Assembly: GCA_031002005.1 (NCBI GenBank)
Contig: JARYHS010011408.1
Span: 221,133,473-221,197,472 of the forward strand
Length of the DNA stretch: 64,000 bases
Source: Vandiemenella viatica
Taxonomy: Eukaryota; Arthropoda; Insecta; Orthoptera; Morabidae
Direction: 5' to 3'
Shown: piece by piece, positions 47,601-53,385 of the stretch
Position numbering within the stretch: position 1 is the first letter of the stretch
Layout of the letters: every line of letters begins with the position of its first letter
Notes under the pieces: generated by a model
Told to the model about the DNA's origin: nothing
Database searches by the model: none
What the model saw: the letters and a program-made list of their open reading frames with translations, nothing else
Program-made: the position numbers and the translations under genes

Positions 47601-49979
47601 ATAGGTAGGCATACACAGTCTCTAACTATGATCTCCTTCAGAACTCGGTCTCTCTCTGGATTACAAGCATGAGAACCTTCTTAGCACAGTTATTCTTTGA
47701 TCTGAATCTGATGTGATTATTAATAGTGTCATGTATCTGAGCCAGAACCATTCTTTTGAGTAGATTATATGCTGGGCTCAGGTGAGAAATTGTTCTGGTC
47801 CAGTTCCTTCCTTTCCTGGTTTCAGGATGGCAGTAACCTTAAGAGTTTTTTAAATTCTGGCAGTTGTGAAGCTTGCAATATTTCATTCAAGACTCCAAGC
47901 AACTATTTCCTTGCAATAGGAGGTGTATTCATGAATTATTGGATTTTAGTGTATATGAGTACAGCATCAAGTTGGTATAAAGTAACTTGAATATTCTGTA
48001 TTGGGTTGAATGAACTTCTTGACTTTATTGAGATCACTTGTCACACATTGAATGGTATCTGCTTAGAGATACTCAGTAGGTGACAGTTCTGACAATCCTT
48101 CCTGGTCAGCATCGAGTTTTCAAATTAAAGTCCAAGCCTCTTTTTGAGTGGGGAAGTATAAATTCTCAGTACTTTCCTGCCAGAGTTGCTTTCTTCATTG
48201 ATTAAGGGATTAAAGTAACCTTATCGATAAGGTCAGTCCACACTCTGTTTGAACTCCTTGTGTAAGTGAGTGCACTCGTCATCCCTGCCAGTGATATAGT
48301 TGGACCTGTAGCTTCTAGATATGTTGATTTTCTGCTGTCTTCACAGCTTTAAGAAATATGTTGTAAGATGTTGGGTCACCTGGGACATTTTAGAGGTGTC
48401 AATCCAGTCTTTTAGTAAACTCATTGCAGTTTGCTTTCTTAAAATTCCAGGGGAAGTGGGGTTTCATGTGAAATGGACAGAGAGGTCACAAAACATTTGT
48501 GGTGGATATGAGGAATGTTGTACCATCTGATGCACTAGGTAGATGATGGAACCAAAGATAGTAGAAGAGAAAGCTGAATAATTTCTACCTTTGAGAATTC
48601 AGCACTTTAACTAAAATATCCTTCTACGGTAACTTTTTACAAATACTGATAATTTCTTTTATGGTATTTATTGGCTGGAAGATACATCTTAAGAATATTT
48701 TGTTTACAGAAATACTTAATGGGATAGTATATATGTTTTCATTGCAAATATTTGGCATGAGTGGAATGCTTAATGTTCACATAAAATAGCTTGTTATCTA
48801 ATTGCACGTGTTACCTTTTAATCAGAGCTGTTTTAAATTTACAAACTTTCTTTCAATCAGCCTCTTTTTGAATCTGGCCCACATGCAAAGTCACACACAC
48901 ACATATACTCATTTGGTTTCATTGTATTAATTTCTGCTTTTCCTTTTAGATTCAAGACACGAAACACATATAAAAGGCATCTGAAAACTCGTCATGGTAA
49001 AGTTCTTACGACATCAGGCAGTCTAATTGCTCTCTCTGAGGAGGAATTCAAGTGTGTGAAGACTTCACCTCGCACAGTGGATACCAGTACAAAGAATGGA
49101 GTAAGAAGAGGTTACCATAAAGGAAAATTGTTATTGAAATCTATAGGTCGAAAAAAATCTCCTTTAGGAAAAAATGAAAACAAGATGGATCCACATCTGT
49201 GTAATTCATCCTTTAATGATATTGAAGATTTAAAAGATATTGAGACAGAAGAAGGTTTACATCTAGAGGCTTGCAGAAAATGTGAATCAGATTGTTCTGA
49301 CAGCAGCTCCGACACTGATGACACTCTTAAATCTGGACAGAAAAGGTCAATGGAGTTTGATGATATTGTGGAAGAAGCAATGAGACAGAGCAACATTTCA
49401 TTCACAAATCTCATTGATGAGAAATCAGAGTTATCAGATGATGCTAACCTTTATTTAGAAAATGAAGGTATAACTTCGAGTGAAGATAAAGATCACATTG
49501 ATTCTGTATCTTATTTGAGAGAGAAAAATGAAATGGAAAATTCAAAAGTTAACAACATGTGGAAGTTTGAAAATAGAGCACTTGAAGACTTACTGGAGTC
49601 GAAAATAAATGAAACAGGAAAAGGAAACTTTCTTGCTAGTAATAGTAAATGCATAGCACAGTTGTTACCACAGGCTTCAAATGAGCATCTGCTGGTATCG
49701 AATGCGCTTGCATTGAATCCTATATTTGTAGATCCCTTTTTTACTGATAAACAGGATGTGAATACAATAATTAACAACAATCATGGCACTTCTAGTCCAT
49801 TAACAGTAATTACTGGAGAGTTCAGTGAGGACAGTCAACACATTAGTAATACAACAGTTGTGAATATTTCTTGTGGAAATGGGATCGAAATACTAAATGA
49901 AAATGTTGAAACACCAGCCATAATGTTTGTTACAGATGCTCCTGTTGGAAATAATATATTGAAGTCTGTAGTTTCATAG
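10480..49979 (+). CDS. C2H2 zinc-finger protein, joined over 3 exons (455 aa minimum)
   Basis: Joining 10480-10612, 18554-18758 and 48950-49979 gives 1,368 nt, or 455 codons plus stop. Four C2H2 fingers occupy about residues 21-128: Cys21/24-His39/43, Cys51/54-His67/71, Cys79/82-His95/99 and Cys107/110-His123/128. Linkers are AGIKPY, TNQTRF and TGESPY. Residues 129-455 form a long tail without fingers. It opens basic (GRKKSPLGKNENK), then becomes acidic and Ser/Asp-rich (SDCSDSSSDTDD), typical of a disordered regulatory region. Several clustered fingers with TGEKP-like linkers normally mean sequence-specific DNA binding. Target and partners cannot be read here. The gene spans nearly 40 kb because its introns are full of transposons. 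Confidence 0.88.
10615..11130. other. Intronic sequence, nothing recognised
   Basis: AT-rich, with a short GA-rich stretch near 10880 and an A run near 10903. No feature seen. Confidence 0.4.
11131..12535 (-). mobile_element. LINE1-family non-LTR fragment with nested hAT element
   Basis: This is the minus-strand 3' part of the same family as 43700-46385. It shows FADDIMLYNRIKTEQLQGEL (near 12275-12215), LNRICSWLVQHGRKINGKKS and the thumb region LVRPLIEYGGVIGDPHFGYE. The 3' end is the AATTTAATTTAATTG type near 11131-11145, as at 43705. A 252-bp hAT element splits the 3' region. Frameshifts separate the frames, so it is a pseudogene. Confidence 0.8.
11401..11652. mobile_element. hAT-type nonautonomous element (MITE)
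   Basis: A 252-bp insert starts CAGGGTTGGCATTAG and ends, on the complement, CAGGGTCAGTGCTAGG. It is flanked by a perfect 8-bp duplication AATTCTTC (11393-11400 and 11653-11660). Eight-bp duplications and CAGGG ends are hAT hallmarks. There is no coding capacity. The ends match the element at 33088-33361, so both belong to one family. The insertion interrupts a LINE1 copy. Confidence 0.85.
12540..13795. other. Intronic AT-rich sequence with an LTR-like TATA block on the minus strand
   Basis: On the complement, TATAAAAGGGGGTCG (near 12936-12922) is followed by a GC-richer stretch. A similar TATA/GC block lies on the complement near 26600. This could be a decayed LTR. The rest (12980-13795) is T-rich and without recognisable content. 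Confidence 0.3.
13796..15340 (-). repeat. Long LTR-like repeat, copy B (inverted relative to copy A)
   Basis: Read on the complement, it contains TTTCTATAAATAGAAGCCCG (near 14285), later AGGTGGCGGCCGAG (near 13910), and ends GTCTTACA at 13796. These occur in the same order and spacing style as copy A at 7500-9259. The upstream AT-rich parts also align loosely (TTCAGCTCCGTAG against TTCAGCTCGGTAG, and ACTATTAAAGTTA in both). The distal border near 15340 is approximate. Copies A and B are therefore inverted repeats either side of exon 10477-10612. Confidence 0.45.
15712..15928. mobile_element. Foldback (long-hairpin) element inserted in LINE1
   Basis: A 217-bp insert is flanked by a 12-bp duplication ATTTCTGATATG (15700-15711 and 15929-15940). 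The uninterrupted LINE1 at 45000-45015 has this site once. Most of the insert is one inverted repeat. GAATAAAATCT at the left pairs with AGATTTTATTC at 15881-15893. At the centre, CTGCTGCCATTGTCAAGT meets CACTTGACAATGGTGGCAG. It has no coding capacity. It may be a Penelope-type inverted end pair or a MITE. Confidence 0.75.
16171..16410 (+). mobile_element. tRNA-derived SINE, full length
   Basis: The tRNA-like head has GTGGGCGATTGGTTAGCG (box A region) and GGTTTGAGTCCCC (box B). The body CCAGATTTGGGTTTTCCATG and a poly(A) tail follow. A 9-bp duplication TGTTTACAT flanks it (16162-16170 and 16411-16419). RNA polymerase III would drive it from the internal boxes, and a LINE supplies its mobility. 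It is the best copy in the window and lies in a LINE1 fragment. Confidence 0.9.
16573..16800 (+). mobile_element. tRNA-derived SINE
   Basis: Same family as 16171-16410: GTGTGGTGGGAGATCAGTAG head, a decayed B box, CCAGATTTGGATTTTCCATG body and an A-rich tail. It is nested in the same LINE1 copy, which resumes at about 16800 (AACCAGTTACTTAA). Confidence 0.8.
16900..18540. other. Intronic sequence without recognisable genes
   Basis: Contains a (GT)n followed by a T run at about 17641-17682 and another T run near 18398-18414. No coding or repeat family recognised. Confidence 0.4.
18554..18758 (+). CDS. C2H2 zinc-finger gene, exon with fingers 2, 3 and half of 4
   Basis: The acceptor TCCAG ends at 18553 and the donor GTGGGT starts at 18759. 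The first two bases complete the Gly codon from the previous exon. Finger 2 (CRLCRSVFTRQHSLNYHMLIH) is one residue off a textbook core and has standard X2-X12-X3 spacing. Finger 3 (CSDCGRKFRHPSHFKEHRRRH) likewise. The linker HTGESPYEC leads into finger 4, whose two cysteines are here and whose histidines are 30 kb downstream. The exon ends after two bases of an Arg codon, and exon 48950 supplies the third. Confidence 0.93.
18780..19800. other. Intronic AT-rich sequence
   Basis: No feature recognised apart from a short (GA)n tract at about 19668-19686. Confidence 0.4.
19898..20903 (+). pseudogene. Penelope-like RT/GIY-YIG polyprotein, truncated and frameshifted
   Basis: Penelope-like proteins reverse-transcribe the element RNA and nick the target with a GIY-YIG nuclease. 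The first frame (19898-20257) has the RT motif C FFRYVDDTFVVW, then LPFLDILI and YRKPTHTDLYLN. A phase change at about 20200-20220 moves the reading to the frame that stays open to 20903. That frame carries LRTRGVYCIPCECGKKYIGQ (GIY-YIG core), HARHVRLGQ and SAVAEHSLTEGHGFD. RT motifs before the YVDD box are absent, so the copy is 5' truncated as well as frameshifted. Confidence 0.87.
21003..21048 (+). ncRNA. Hammerhead-ribozyme-like motif at the Penelope 3' end
   Basis: The order is GCAC (21003-21006), CTGAAGA (21007-21013), one T, GGCGAC, a 10-nt loop, GTCGCC (21031-21036), GAAA (21037-21040), TATT and GTGC (21045-21048). GCAC/GTGC could form stem I, GGCGAC/GTCGCC stem II, and the A-U closed TATT loop a one-pair stem III, as in minimal type I hammerheads known from Penelope-like elements. 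CTGANGA and GAAA match the conserved core. The odd base after CTGAAGA does not fit the standard core, so activity is uncertain. Confidence 0.55.
21172..21385 (+). mobile_element. tRNA-derived SINE
   Basis: Head CATGGTGGGCAAGCGG, B box GGTTCGAATCTTT, body CCAGATTTTGGTTTTCCACG and CTTCAAAAGGCCA, ending in CCTCTAATGACCTCAATGAG. Same family as 16171-16410. The tail has decayed. Confidence 0.8.
21386..22358. other. Intronic AT-rich sequence
   Basis: No gene, RNA or named repeat recognised. Confidence 0.4.
22359..23084. repeat. Tandem duplication, unit 1
   Basis: This unit, starting ATCCTGTGAGGC, is repeated almost base for base from 23088 (offset 729 bp). It contains an open frame of 69 codons (22380-22589), identical in both units, which I read as chance. 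It also holds an inverted SINE-tail piece (about 22836-22925) and two 5S-like boxes. The unit ends inside the second box at GGATGGGT, joined by AAC to unit 2. Confidence 0.9.
22950..23084 (+). mobile_element. 5S rRNA-like SINE segment in unit 1
   Basis: GTGAGTACCTGGATGGGTGA and the flanking CAACGTTGGGCGTGG resemble the internal promoter half of 5S rRNA (GGATGGGTGACC is the box C-like element at 22979-22990). A second, shorter version lies at 23048-23084. This is not a 5S gene, since the first third and the closing stem are absent. It fits 5S-derived SINEs. Confidence 0.7.
23088..23815. repeat. Tandem duplication, unit 2
   Basis: Near-identical to unit 1. The one clear change I found is two extra A residues in the AATAAAAAAATG run (near 23371), which shifts the offset from 729 to 731 bp. 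Unit 2 then runs on past GGATGGGT into the rest of the 5S-like SINE, which unit 1 lacks. The event is therefore very recent, or an assembly duplication. Confidence 0.9.
23681..24075 (+). mobile_element. 5S-like SINE with hairpin tail
   Basis: Two 5S-like boxes (23681-23740 and 23779-23815) are followed by a unique body. A tail reads CCTGATGAAGACAACC, GAGCA, GGTTGTTGAAACG, whose GACAACC/GGTTGTT arms make a hairpin. The inverse of the tail (GACATTTCGACAACCTGG) lies upstream in both tandem units (22905-22925 and 23634-23651). Internal RNA polymerase III control is expected. Borders are approximate. Confidence 0.65.
24130..24355 (+). mobile_element. tRNA-derived SINE with target-site duplication
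   Basis: Head GCATGATGGGTGAGCGATT, box B GGTTCAAATCTTC, body CCAGATTTGGATTTTCCATG, A-rich tail. AACAGGGTGGT is present on both sides (24119-24129 and 24355-24365), a typical LINE-made duplication. Confidence 0.88.
24366..24690 (-). pseudogene. PLE2 GIY-YIG fragment
   Basis: The minus-strand frame 24540-24349 reads CNPITNKTYTSTVNAI, then FVYQLTYLHCSTPYISLTTN, aligning to the GIY-YIG part of PLE2 at 1968-2348 with YIG changed to YIS. It is truncated at both ends. Confidence 0.6.
24695..24846 (+). mobile_element. SINE, 5'-truncated
   Basis: Body and tail only: CCCAAATCACTCCAGGCGAA, CCACGCCTCTAATGACCTCG, then GATGAGGTGTAAATAAA-type tail. The tRNA head is absent. Confidence 0.75.
24847..26035. 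other. Unassigned intronic sequence with a hairpin motif
   Basis: No coding call. At 25786-25808 CTGAGGA, one A, GAGC-CAT-GCTC and GAAA repeat the pattern seen at 21007. The stretch around 25740-25900 is GC-richer than its surroundings and may be the 3' end of another Penelope-type element. Confidence 0.4.
26040..26760 (-). repeat. Possible LTR-like block
   Basis: On the complement, AGTATAAAAGGGGAAACCGG (near 26612-26593) gives a TATA box followed by GC-richer sequence with CTGCCTTGTGTCAGCTGG. It resembles a retrotransposon promoter and recalls the block near 12930. Borders and class are unknown. Confidence 0.3.
27128..28114 (+). mobile_element. Penelope-like element (PLE2) with inverted 5' end copy
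   Basis: The left arm 27128-27283 is an inverted copy of the 3' end 27950-28114, matching over about 155 bp with scattered differences. Between them is the C-terminal coding tail (27431-27649: MNGHRQKVYTSNLDHPVAIH and later SELHRWELAYQHTLD), followed by a stop and 3' trailer. The RT and most of the nuclease are missing. The arrangement parallels PLE1 at 19820-21090. Confidence 0.75.
28115..29160. other. Intronic T-rich sequence
   Basis: Nothing recognised. The open frames here are chance frames in T-rich DNA. Confidence 0.4.
29165..29860 (-). mobile_element. Non-LTR retrotransposon C-terminal fragment (family LINE3)
   Basis: Minus-strand frame 29858-29637 ends WGANPSVIHTSALALCYSAA followed by EYACPVW. 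The next phase (29606-29193) reads CQLITGCLRPSPMGKVEILT, then TRHPLHGY and LVWEKRVQHD. This is the region after the RT in the same family as 6150-7475 (VYPVAKYCAPSW). A phase change separates the two frames. Confidence 0.65.
29993..30541 (-). repeat. 3' LTR (549 bp)
   Basis: Plus-strand ends are TGCTGTATC and ATACCAGA. It is about 75 bp longer than the other LTR because it has an extra copy of a unit with GAGCAAACCGATTGGAGAAC-type sequence (near 30120-30270). Confidence 0.85.
30542..30553 (-). promoter_or_regulatory. Polypurine tract
   Basis: The complement reads AGGGGGAAGGGA and abuts the 3' LTR. It is the normal plus-strand primer site of LTR elements. Confidence 0.8.
30802..31461 (-). pseudogene. 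LTR-retrotransposon gag-like protein, frameshifted
   Basis: Gag proteins form the particle in which LTR elements are copied. The frame starts MDVVTHLLDQQQQQT at 31461, just inside the 5' LTR. It has a Gln-rich coiled-coil-like start, then FPPFNEAKEDWDTYLHHLKQ and HFTAFQVTDNVL. After a phase change at about 31210 it continues with LSWASPDTFFFLQKLAPLLD, FKEMCTLLTNYYSQ, ASRLEFHQYHKQPGESY and KCDFT to about 30802. This layout is the capsid-like gag found in many arthropod Gypsy-type elements. No zinc knuckle, protease or RT follows. Confidence 0.8.
31498..31971 (-). repeat. 5' LTR (474 bp)
   Basis: Same ends as the 3' LTR (TGCTGTATC and ATACCAGA on the plus strand) with one repeat unit fewer. 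A TATA-like GCTATATTTATAGC lies near 31820-31834 on the complement. Confidence 0.85.
31977..32860. other. Intronic sequence, nothing recognised
   Basis: AT-rich. The minus-strand frames 32554-32835 and 32598-32801 have no recognisable motif. Confidence 0.4.
32865..33060 (+). mobile_element. tRNA-headed SINE, second type
   Basis: TGGTGGTTAATGCACTTGC and GGGTTCAAATCCCAGTG form A and B boxes of a tRNA-like head. The body (CAGGATGTTCCATGGTTCG) differs from the common SINE family of this window. The cloverleaf is not intact enough for a tRNA gene. Confidence 0.55.
33088..33361. mobile_element. hAT-type nonautonomous element
   Basis: A 274-bp element starts CATGGCCGGTGCTAGG. Its complement starts CAGGGCCGGGCTTAGG. 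A perfect 8-bp duplication TGTTCAGG flanks it (33080-33087 and 33362-33369). The interior has G/C runs (GGGGGGCCCTAGGG near 33240-33290) and a T run. Same family as 11401-11652. Confidence 0.88.
33370..37290. other. Long intronic AT-rich stretch
   Basis: About 3.9 kb without a recognisable gene, RNA or named repeat. T runs occur near 35820-35838. I cannot exclude decayed transposons. Confidence 0.4.
37296..38240 (-). mobile_element. PLE2 3' fragment split by a Tc1-like insertion
   Basis: The 3' end region (37367-37520, with TGGTGGCGAGATATATGGC) matches 1581-1700. PLE2 coding sequence resumes at 38155-38230 (complement of GGCTAGTTTCCATCTATGGA and AGTTCTGAAAATG). The intervening part is a Tc1-like transposon fragment. 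Confidence 0.6.
37946..38137 (+). pseudogene. Tc1-like transposase N-terminal fragment
   Basis: The plus frame reads MSNWERGRRVGKFEMGEPYC, then EISRRVGLSAMSV, a TAA stop at 38045-38047, then RLVTQWMKEGSITPRAGTG. This is the paired-like helix-turn-helix DNA-binding start of Tc1-type transposases. The frame ends at TGA 38135-38137. The catalytic part is absent and the fragment is inactive. Confidence 0.75.
38385..38570 (+). mobile_element. Decayed tRNA-derived SINE
   Basis: GCATGGTGGGTAGGTACTAA, a damaged B box, then CCTTCAAAAGCCCTTGGCCA and CTAATTACCAAAAAGAGAG follow the SINE order with many substitutions. Confidence 0.6.
38860..39990 (+). repeat. Divergent LTR-like repeat, copy D
   Basis: It contains GATCAGCTCGGGGGAGTAGG, TGAAATTTCAGTAAGATTGG and CGATAAATAAGGGCTACAGG followed by AGTTCAAGCATCC. 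These parallel motifs occur in the same order in copy A (7500-9259). The left border is a guess. Confidence 0.35.
40000..40732. other. Unassigned intronic sequence
   Basis: No feature recognised. Confidence 0.4.
40733..42990 (-). mobile_element. Non-LTR retrotransposon (family LINE2), 5'-truncated
   Basis: The minus strand from about 42990 shows the end of the endonuclease domain (NILDILVTNRPELFTDISTT, near 42945-42885, with GIGDYKAV where GxSDHxxV is usual). The linker follows (NDPPWYTREVKRLLKKKRK), then the RT domain and a 3' end at CTACATCTACATC near 40735. A related 3' fragment lies at 62973-63737. Confidence 0.85.
41055..42386 (-). pseudogene. LINE2 reverse transcriptase, disrupted
   Basis: Reverse transcriptase of a CR1/jockey-type LINE. 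The frame 42386-41913 carries GKAMGPNGIPVRVFSEYAEE and IAQVIPVFKKGDRGDPRNYR. The frame 41834-41055 carries motif A VDVIFLDFQKAFDSVPH, motif B SGIPQGSVIRSLLFLIFIND (LGP changed to IRS) and motif C FADDALIY, then a thumb to LVCSHLEYCCGIWDPYQKG. A stop at about 41913 and intervening damage separate the two frames. Catalytic aspartates in A and C are kept, but the protein is broken. Clade assignment is tentative. Confidence 0.85.
43000..43699. other. Unassigned intronic sequence
   Basis: AT-rich with no recognisable coding or repeat features. Confidence 0.4.
43787..45862 (-). pseudogene. LINE1 reverse transcriptase, one in-frame stop
   Basis: This minus-strand frame of 692 codons is broken only by TGA at 45017-45019. 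The 15.9 kb copy has a Cys codon there (RLICNHIRNM), so it is a simple nonsense change. The N-terminal linker MRRYFREQFSKWKEGSGTVE is followed by KKHKGAGEDNITTDILKIAG and VHKGGVRNRVENYRPISLTS. Motif A is SVALDLSKAFDRVSHKM, motif B SVPQGSVLGPLLFIILMNN, motif C FADDIMLYKR. The thumb and a C-terminal GVGRFSFLGKGVRDWNELPR end follow. Both catalytic aspartate pairs are intact. No endonuclease is present because the 5' part is missing. It is a CR1/jockey-like RT. Confidence 0.88.
45892..46330 (+). mobile_element. hAT element remnant with transposase fragment
   Basis: The left end is CAGGAACAGCCAACC. The complement of the right end is CATAGGTGGCCAATT. A perfect 8-bp duplication GCTTAAAG lies at 45884-45891 and 46331-46338. 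The interior keeps a short piece of hAT transposase, so this is a deletion derivative rather than a pure MITE. It is inserted in LINE1. Confidence 0.87.
46023..46154 (+). pseudogene. hAT transposase C-terminal fragment
   Basis: The 43-codon frame reads MKSIKSKLGERITYVHLENF, LQVATNSFDISIDA and SAKQIQK before TAG. It resembles the dimerisation-domain end of hAT transposases and domesticated relatives (the R-x-T-x-x-H-L-x-x-x-L-x-x-A pattern). The catalytic core is gone. Confidence 0.6.
46386..47335. other. Unassigned intronic sequence
   Basis: AT-rich. No feature recognised. Confidence 0.4.
47340..48330 (-). mobile_element. Non-LTR retrotransposon RT fragment (family LINE3), decayed
   Basis: The minus-strand frame 47616-47350 reads YAYLSTAYDNFWCEWLLHTV (motif A-like) and IYQFLSNMLCNHKS. 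Upstream, near 47815-47780, is KPGKEGTGPEQF, corresponding to the KPGKD..P..YRPIS region. Stops and phase changes are frequent. Confidence 0.6.
48331..48940. other. End of intron 2, nothing else recognised
   Basis: Contains an (AC)n tract near 48893-48904 shortly before the acceptor. No other feature. Confidence 0.4.
48950..49979 (+). CDS. C2H2 zinc-finger gene, terminal coding exon
   Basis: The acceptor CCTTTTAG ends at 48949. The exon completes finger 4 (RFKTRNTYKRHLKTRH, with X4 between its histidines) and then encodes the whole tail to TAG at 49977-49979. The downstream frame has an ATG at 49056, but the sequence before it in the same frame encodes the finger, so that ATG is internal. 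The tail has a basic cluster (GRKKSPLGKN), a Cys/Ser/Asp-rich acidic stretch (SDCSDSSSDTDD) and a second basic-to-acidic step (GQKRSMEFDDIVEEAM). No further domain is recognised. The low-complexity make-up suggests a disordered effector region. Confidence 0.92.
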
Positions 49980-52327
49980 CTTCGGTGTTTCTAGGGACTC
50001 ATCCCTTTGCAGAAAGATTTTATTGAGGTGTTGTATACACAACCTGCATTTACATCAATCATGTGAATATTTATACTTCATTTGGAAAATATTATACCTT
50101 TGAATTAGTAAATGATAATGGAGCTGTATAAATAGAAATCTATTTTTGATAAAATGTGTTAAAATGAAAGACAGTTTACAAGCACAAATAATATGAAATA
50201 ATAACTCTCTTTCATTGTAACATTTATGAATTTTCATGTTAACTTTCATAATCTAAGGAAAAATTATCATAATGAATTTTTGTGCTCTAGCTCAGTATAG
50301 TTGCTGTGAAATATGGTACATTTTTTACATCTCTAAGTGTGCAAAGTATACGATAGAGATTTCATTTTTAAATAAATATATATATATTTTTGGAAAATGT
50401 GATGTAAGAAAATGTTTTAAATACTTATAAAACCTGACTGTAAAATGAATGATGACATATAGTTATAGTTTTTACCAAACAATTTAGCCAACAATTTAGT
50501 TTTGTGGAAAGAAGGAATGTTTGAGACAGTGCTGATCTTTGAGATAAAAGATCTGATTAATAGTTGCTCAACCATAGTAGATAAAACAGCTGAAGTGACA
50601 GTTCCATAAATTTGATTCCACATATTTTAATGGGCTTTATAAAACCTATTTTCAGAGTTTCACAGCAGTGAAGCACATGAATGTGTTTTTTCTACTTTGT
50701 AAATGAGATCAATCTGAAACATCATATGATTATATATTTTTAATACATTTGCACACAAATATATTAATTTTTACCTATATATTTGATATTTTTAATTAAT
50801 AGGAAAACTGTTGATTGATAGTTTTTGTGCTAATTTAATTATAATTTTTCCAAGTAGCAATCTTAATTATGAATAGAGATTTGATTCTATATATTTCTTC
50901 CGTAGGAATACTAAAGGAAAAAAATAGCATTTGCACATGCAGGATTTAAATCTTTCAAAATTTTTTTTTGTTGAATATTGTATAGTTATAGAATATGAGT
51001 GCCAAAGCTGATGTTTATTCTTGGAAGTTAATCAAGAATGCCTTCAGTGATAAAAACTCTTTTATTTATGAGAGTTTATAATAAATATTTATCTACTTTC
51101 TTAAGCTCATGTAAAAAGTCATGTACTTCTGTGATATTTTAGTATGGAGCTGGAAATTTGTAGCTCTTCCTGAGGATTGACTGTATTTTAATTTCAAAAA
51201 AATATGTTTTTATTGACATAATTATTTTAATATTTTAGTACTCATCAGTATACCGATAAAAATTTCGTTTTGACATAAGAAAATCTTCCATTTAAAATCT
51301 TTTCTACAAAAGAATTTATATTTTGGAAGCATTATGCAGAGTTATACTGTATGGGTAGGGTTGAATATTTTTGCTACAGTGTTTACAGTGTCAATTTTTC
51401 CAATAAAATATACCAGTTTAGATGAACTTTCTAGATAAAATGCATGAACACACACACACTCAACCAGCTGAAAGATATTTTTAGATTTTGGATGGCTGTT
51501 TGTGAAAGGTAAATACACACTCTTTTTTACAGCTATGTATACATATTTCAGATATGTAAAATAATGTTTTATATTGGAACTTAGTGAATCTTAAAAATTT
51601 CATGTGTGCAAATAGGTACCCAGTCTTTAATATATTGTGATGTAAGATTGCTGAAACATATTTTCACATTTATGCAAAACAAGTACATTTGAAGAAAAAA
51701 AAATTGTTACTGATGCATATTAGAAAAGAAAATCCAAAAAATGCACACTGTCTTAGAAAGAGATTTCATTTGTGGAGAAAGAATCGCCTTGCTGAATTTT
51801 TAGAAGTGTATTTGTGAGAATCTTGCTTTGTCTGGTATGTCACCAATGGTAAGTAAATGATTGAAATTATGATAATTAACTAGGATGTTTTCAGTCTGCC
51901 TGATATTAGTCAGAGGCATTTTGTTGTAAAATTTATAGAAATTTTCTTCTCTTCTTGAAAGATTTATCCACAAGTTATTTTATTTGTGACTTTCTTTTTT
52001 CACTCTGCTTCTAATGTCCGCACATGAACTATACTTCTTTTAAATAATTGCCTAGTGTAATTTCCATTTTGAGAATCTCAATTTTAATTGTATAAGTGGT
52101 CCTGTGTCTGTAGTTCCTTGCTTATGAGCTGTGAGCATTCTTAAAGCAATATACCTTTTGAACTACACCATACAGAATGGAAATGAATGATGCCAAATTT
52201 TTTGCTTCAATGTTTGTGAATTTTCTGGTTCTAGAAATGAATTATGGTGAATGATAGCTTTGAGTGATTAAATTAATAGTTTACTAGTACATAAAAGATG
52301 CTGGGTATCAAAATAAATATTAGGATA

Positions 52328-52569
52328 GGGAAATAAACCACTATTTACTACAGATGATGTAAAATGGTGTTAGTGTATGAGAAAGATGTGAACACACATA
52401 AGACATTGAAATTGCCAAAGTGTGTGTAGATTGGCTCTTTACATCTGCCTTGTGCACACTATGTTCTTTCACCGAGGAAGGGTATTCACCAAAAAAATTC
52501 ATTGAGTCGTGTTTGTTTACATCTCTGTAATATGTTGACACACCAGTGATAAGAAGTGGTTTATTTCCC
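52328..52569. repeat. Foldback repeat resembling paired Penelope ends
   Basis: GGGAAATAAACCAC (52328-52341) is perfectly inverted at 52556-52569, and the flanking parts also pair loosely. The left arm recalls the PLE2 3' end at 1555-1590 (GGAAAATAAAC, then CAGATGA). No coding part remains. Confidence 0.6.
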
Positions 52570-53385
52570 AATCATAATTTTTATGTTTAAATTCATAGTT
52601 TCACATATCTAACTATTGATATGATAAATGTACTGGTATTTCTTCAAATGGGAATCTAGAAATATCCTAATATAATAAACGGGAAAGTCTTGGATTGACT
52701 GCATCAGTGATATTTGTATATCTATTATTTGTAATTATTTGACATCTTTGGTATATCTGTCCTCACCTTTTAATGGGAAAAAGCGAATCTACAAAAGAAG
52801 CACACAGAAGAATTTATTATTTTTTGTTCTTGTCACTACTTGCACGTATCCTTTTCATAAGACAAAGTAATCTCATTTTCTTAGTGCTTATCCTTTTAAC
52901 TTCCAGCTACAGTTTGTTGATTCCACTACTTTCTCTAAGGCAATTGTGCTGAAGTGATATTCCCTTCCTGTTTTTACCAGAGTTTAATGTATTAGTAGCT
53001 TCTAAAAATGTAATTGCAACTCATGAACAGACTAAGTTGTATATATTACTGCAAAATTGTCATTAAAATTAAAATTCAGTGGAAATGACATTGCAAGATC
53101 CTGTGTATGTCATGGTAGCTATTGTGTAACATATTTTCCCAGTTTTAATAAACTGATATTTCAGCCTAAATTTGTAATTTAGGCTCAAATCCATTATTTT
53201 TAATTGGCAGAGTCTGAAAGCTTAACAATTTTAATATTTTGAAGCTTTTGTATACAACACCTGGATTAATTGTGAACTGTTATGTCAGTCACTGGACTTG
53301 CCATGCTTCCATATTGATTTTGTCTTTTGTGCTGCTTGGTGACAGTAATAAAATATTCACCTGTAGTTATGTATACAACCTAGCT

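Larger units (their letters stand above)
18759..48949 (+). other. Intron 2 of the zinc-finger gene (30,191 bp)
   Basis: Donor GTGGGT, acceptor TTTTCCTTTTAG. It interrupts finger 4 between its cysteine and histidine pairs. The join AG + A gives Arg and restores CMLRFKTRNTYKRH. The intron is filled with transposable elements of many classes. Confidence 0.88.

Noticed and set aside
49112..49414. Minus-strand 100-codon frame overlapping the zinc-finger tail
   Set aside because: Shadow of the plus-strand coding exon. It has no motif.
49056..49979. Independent gene starting at the ATG at 49056
   Set aside because: The same frame upstream encodes the second half of zinc finger 4 directly after a good splice acceptor, so this ATG is internal.
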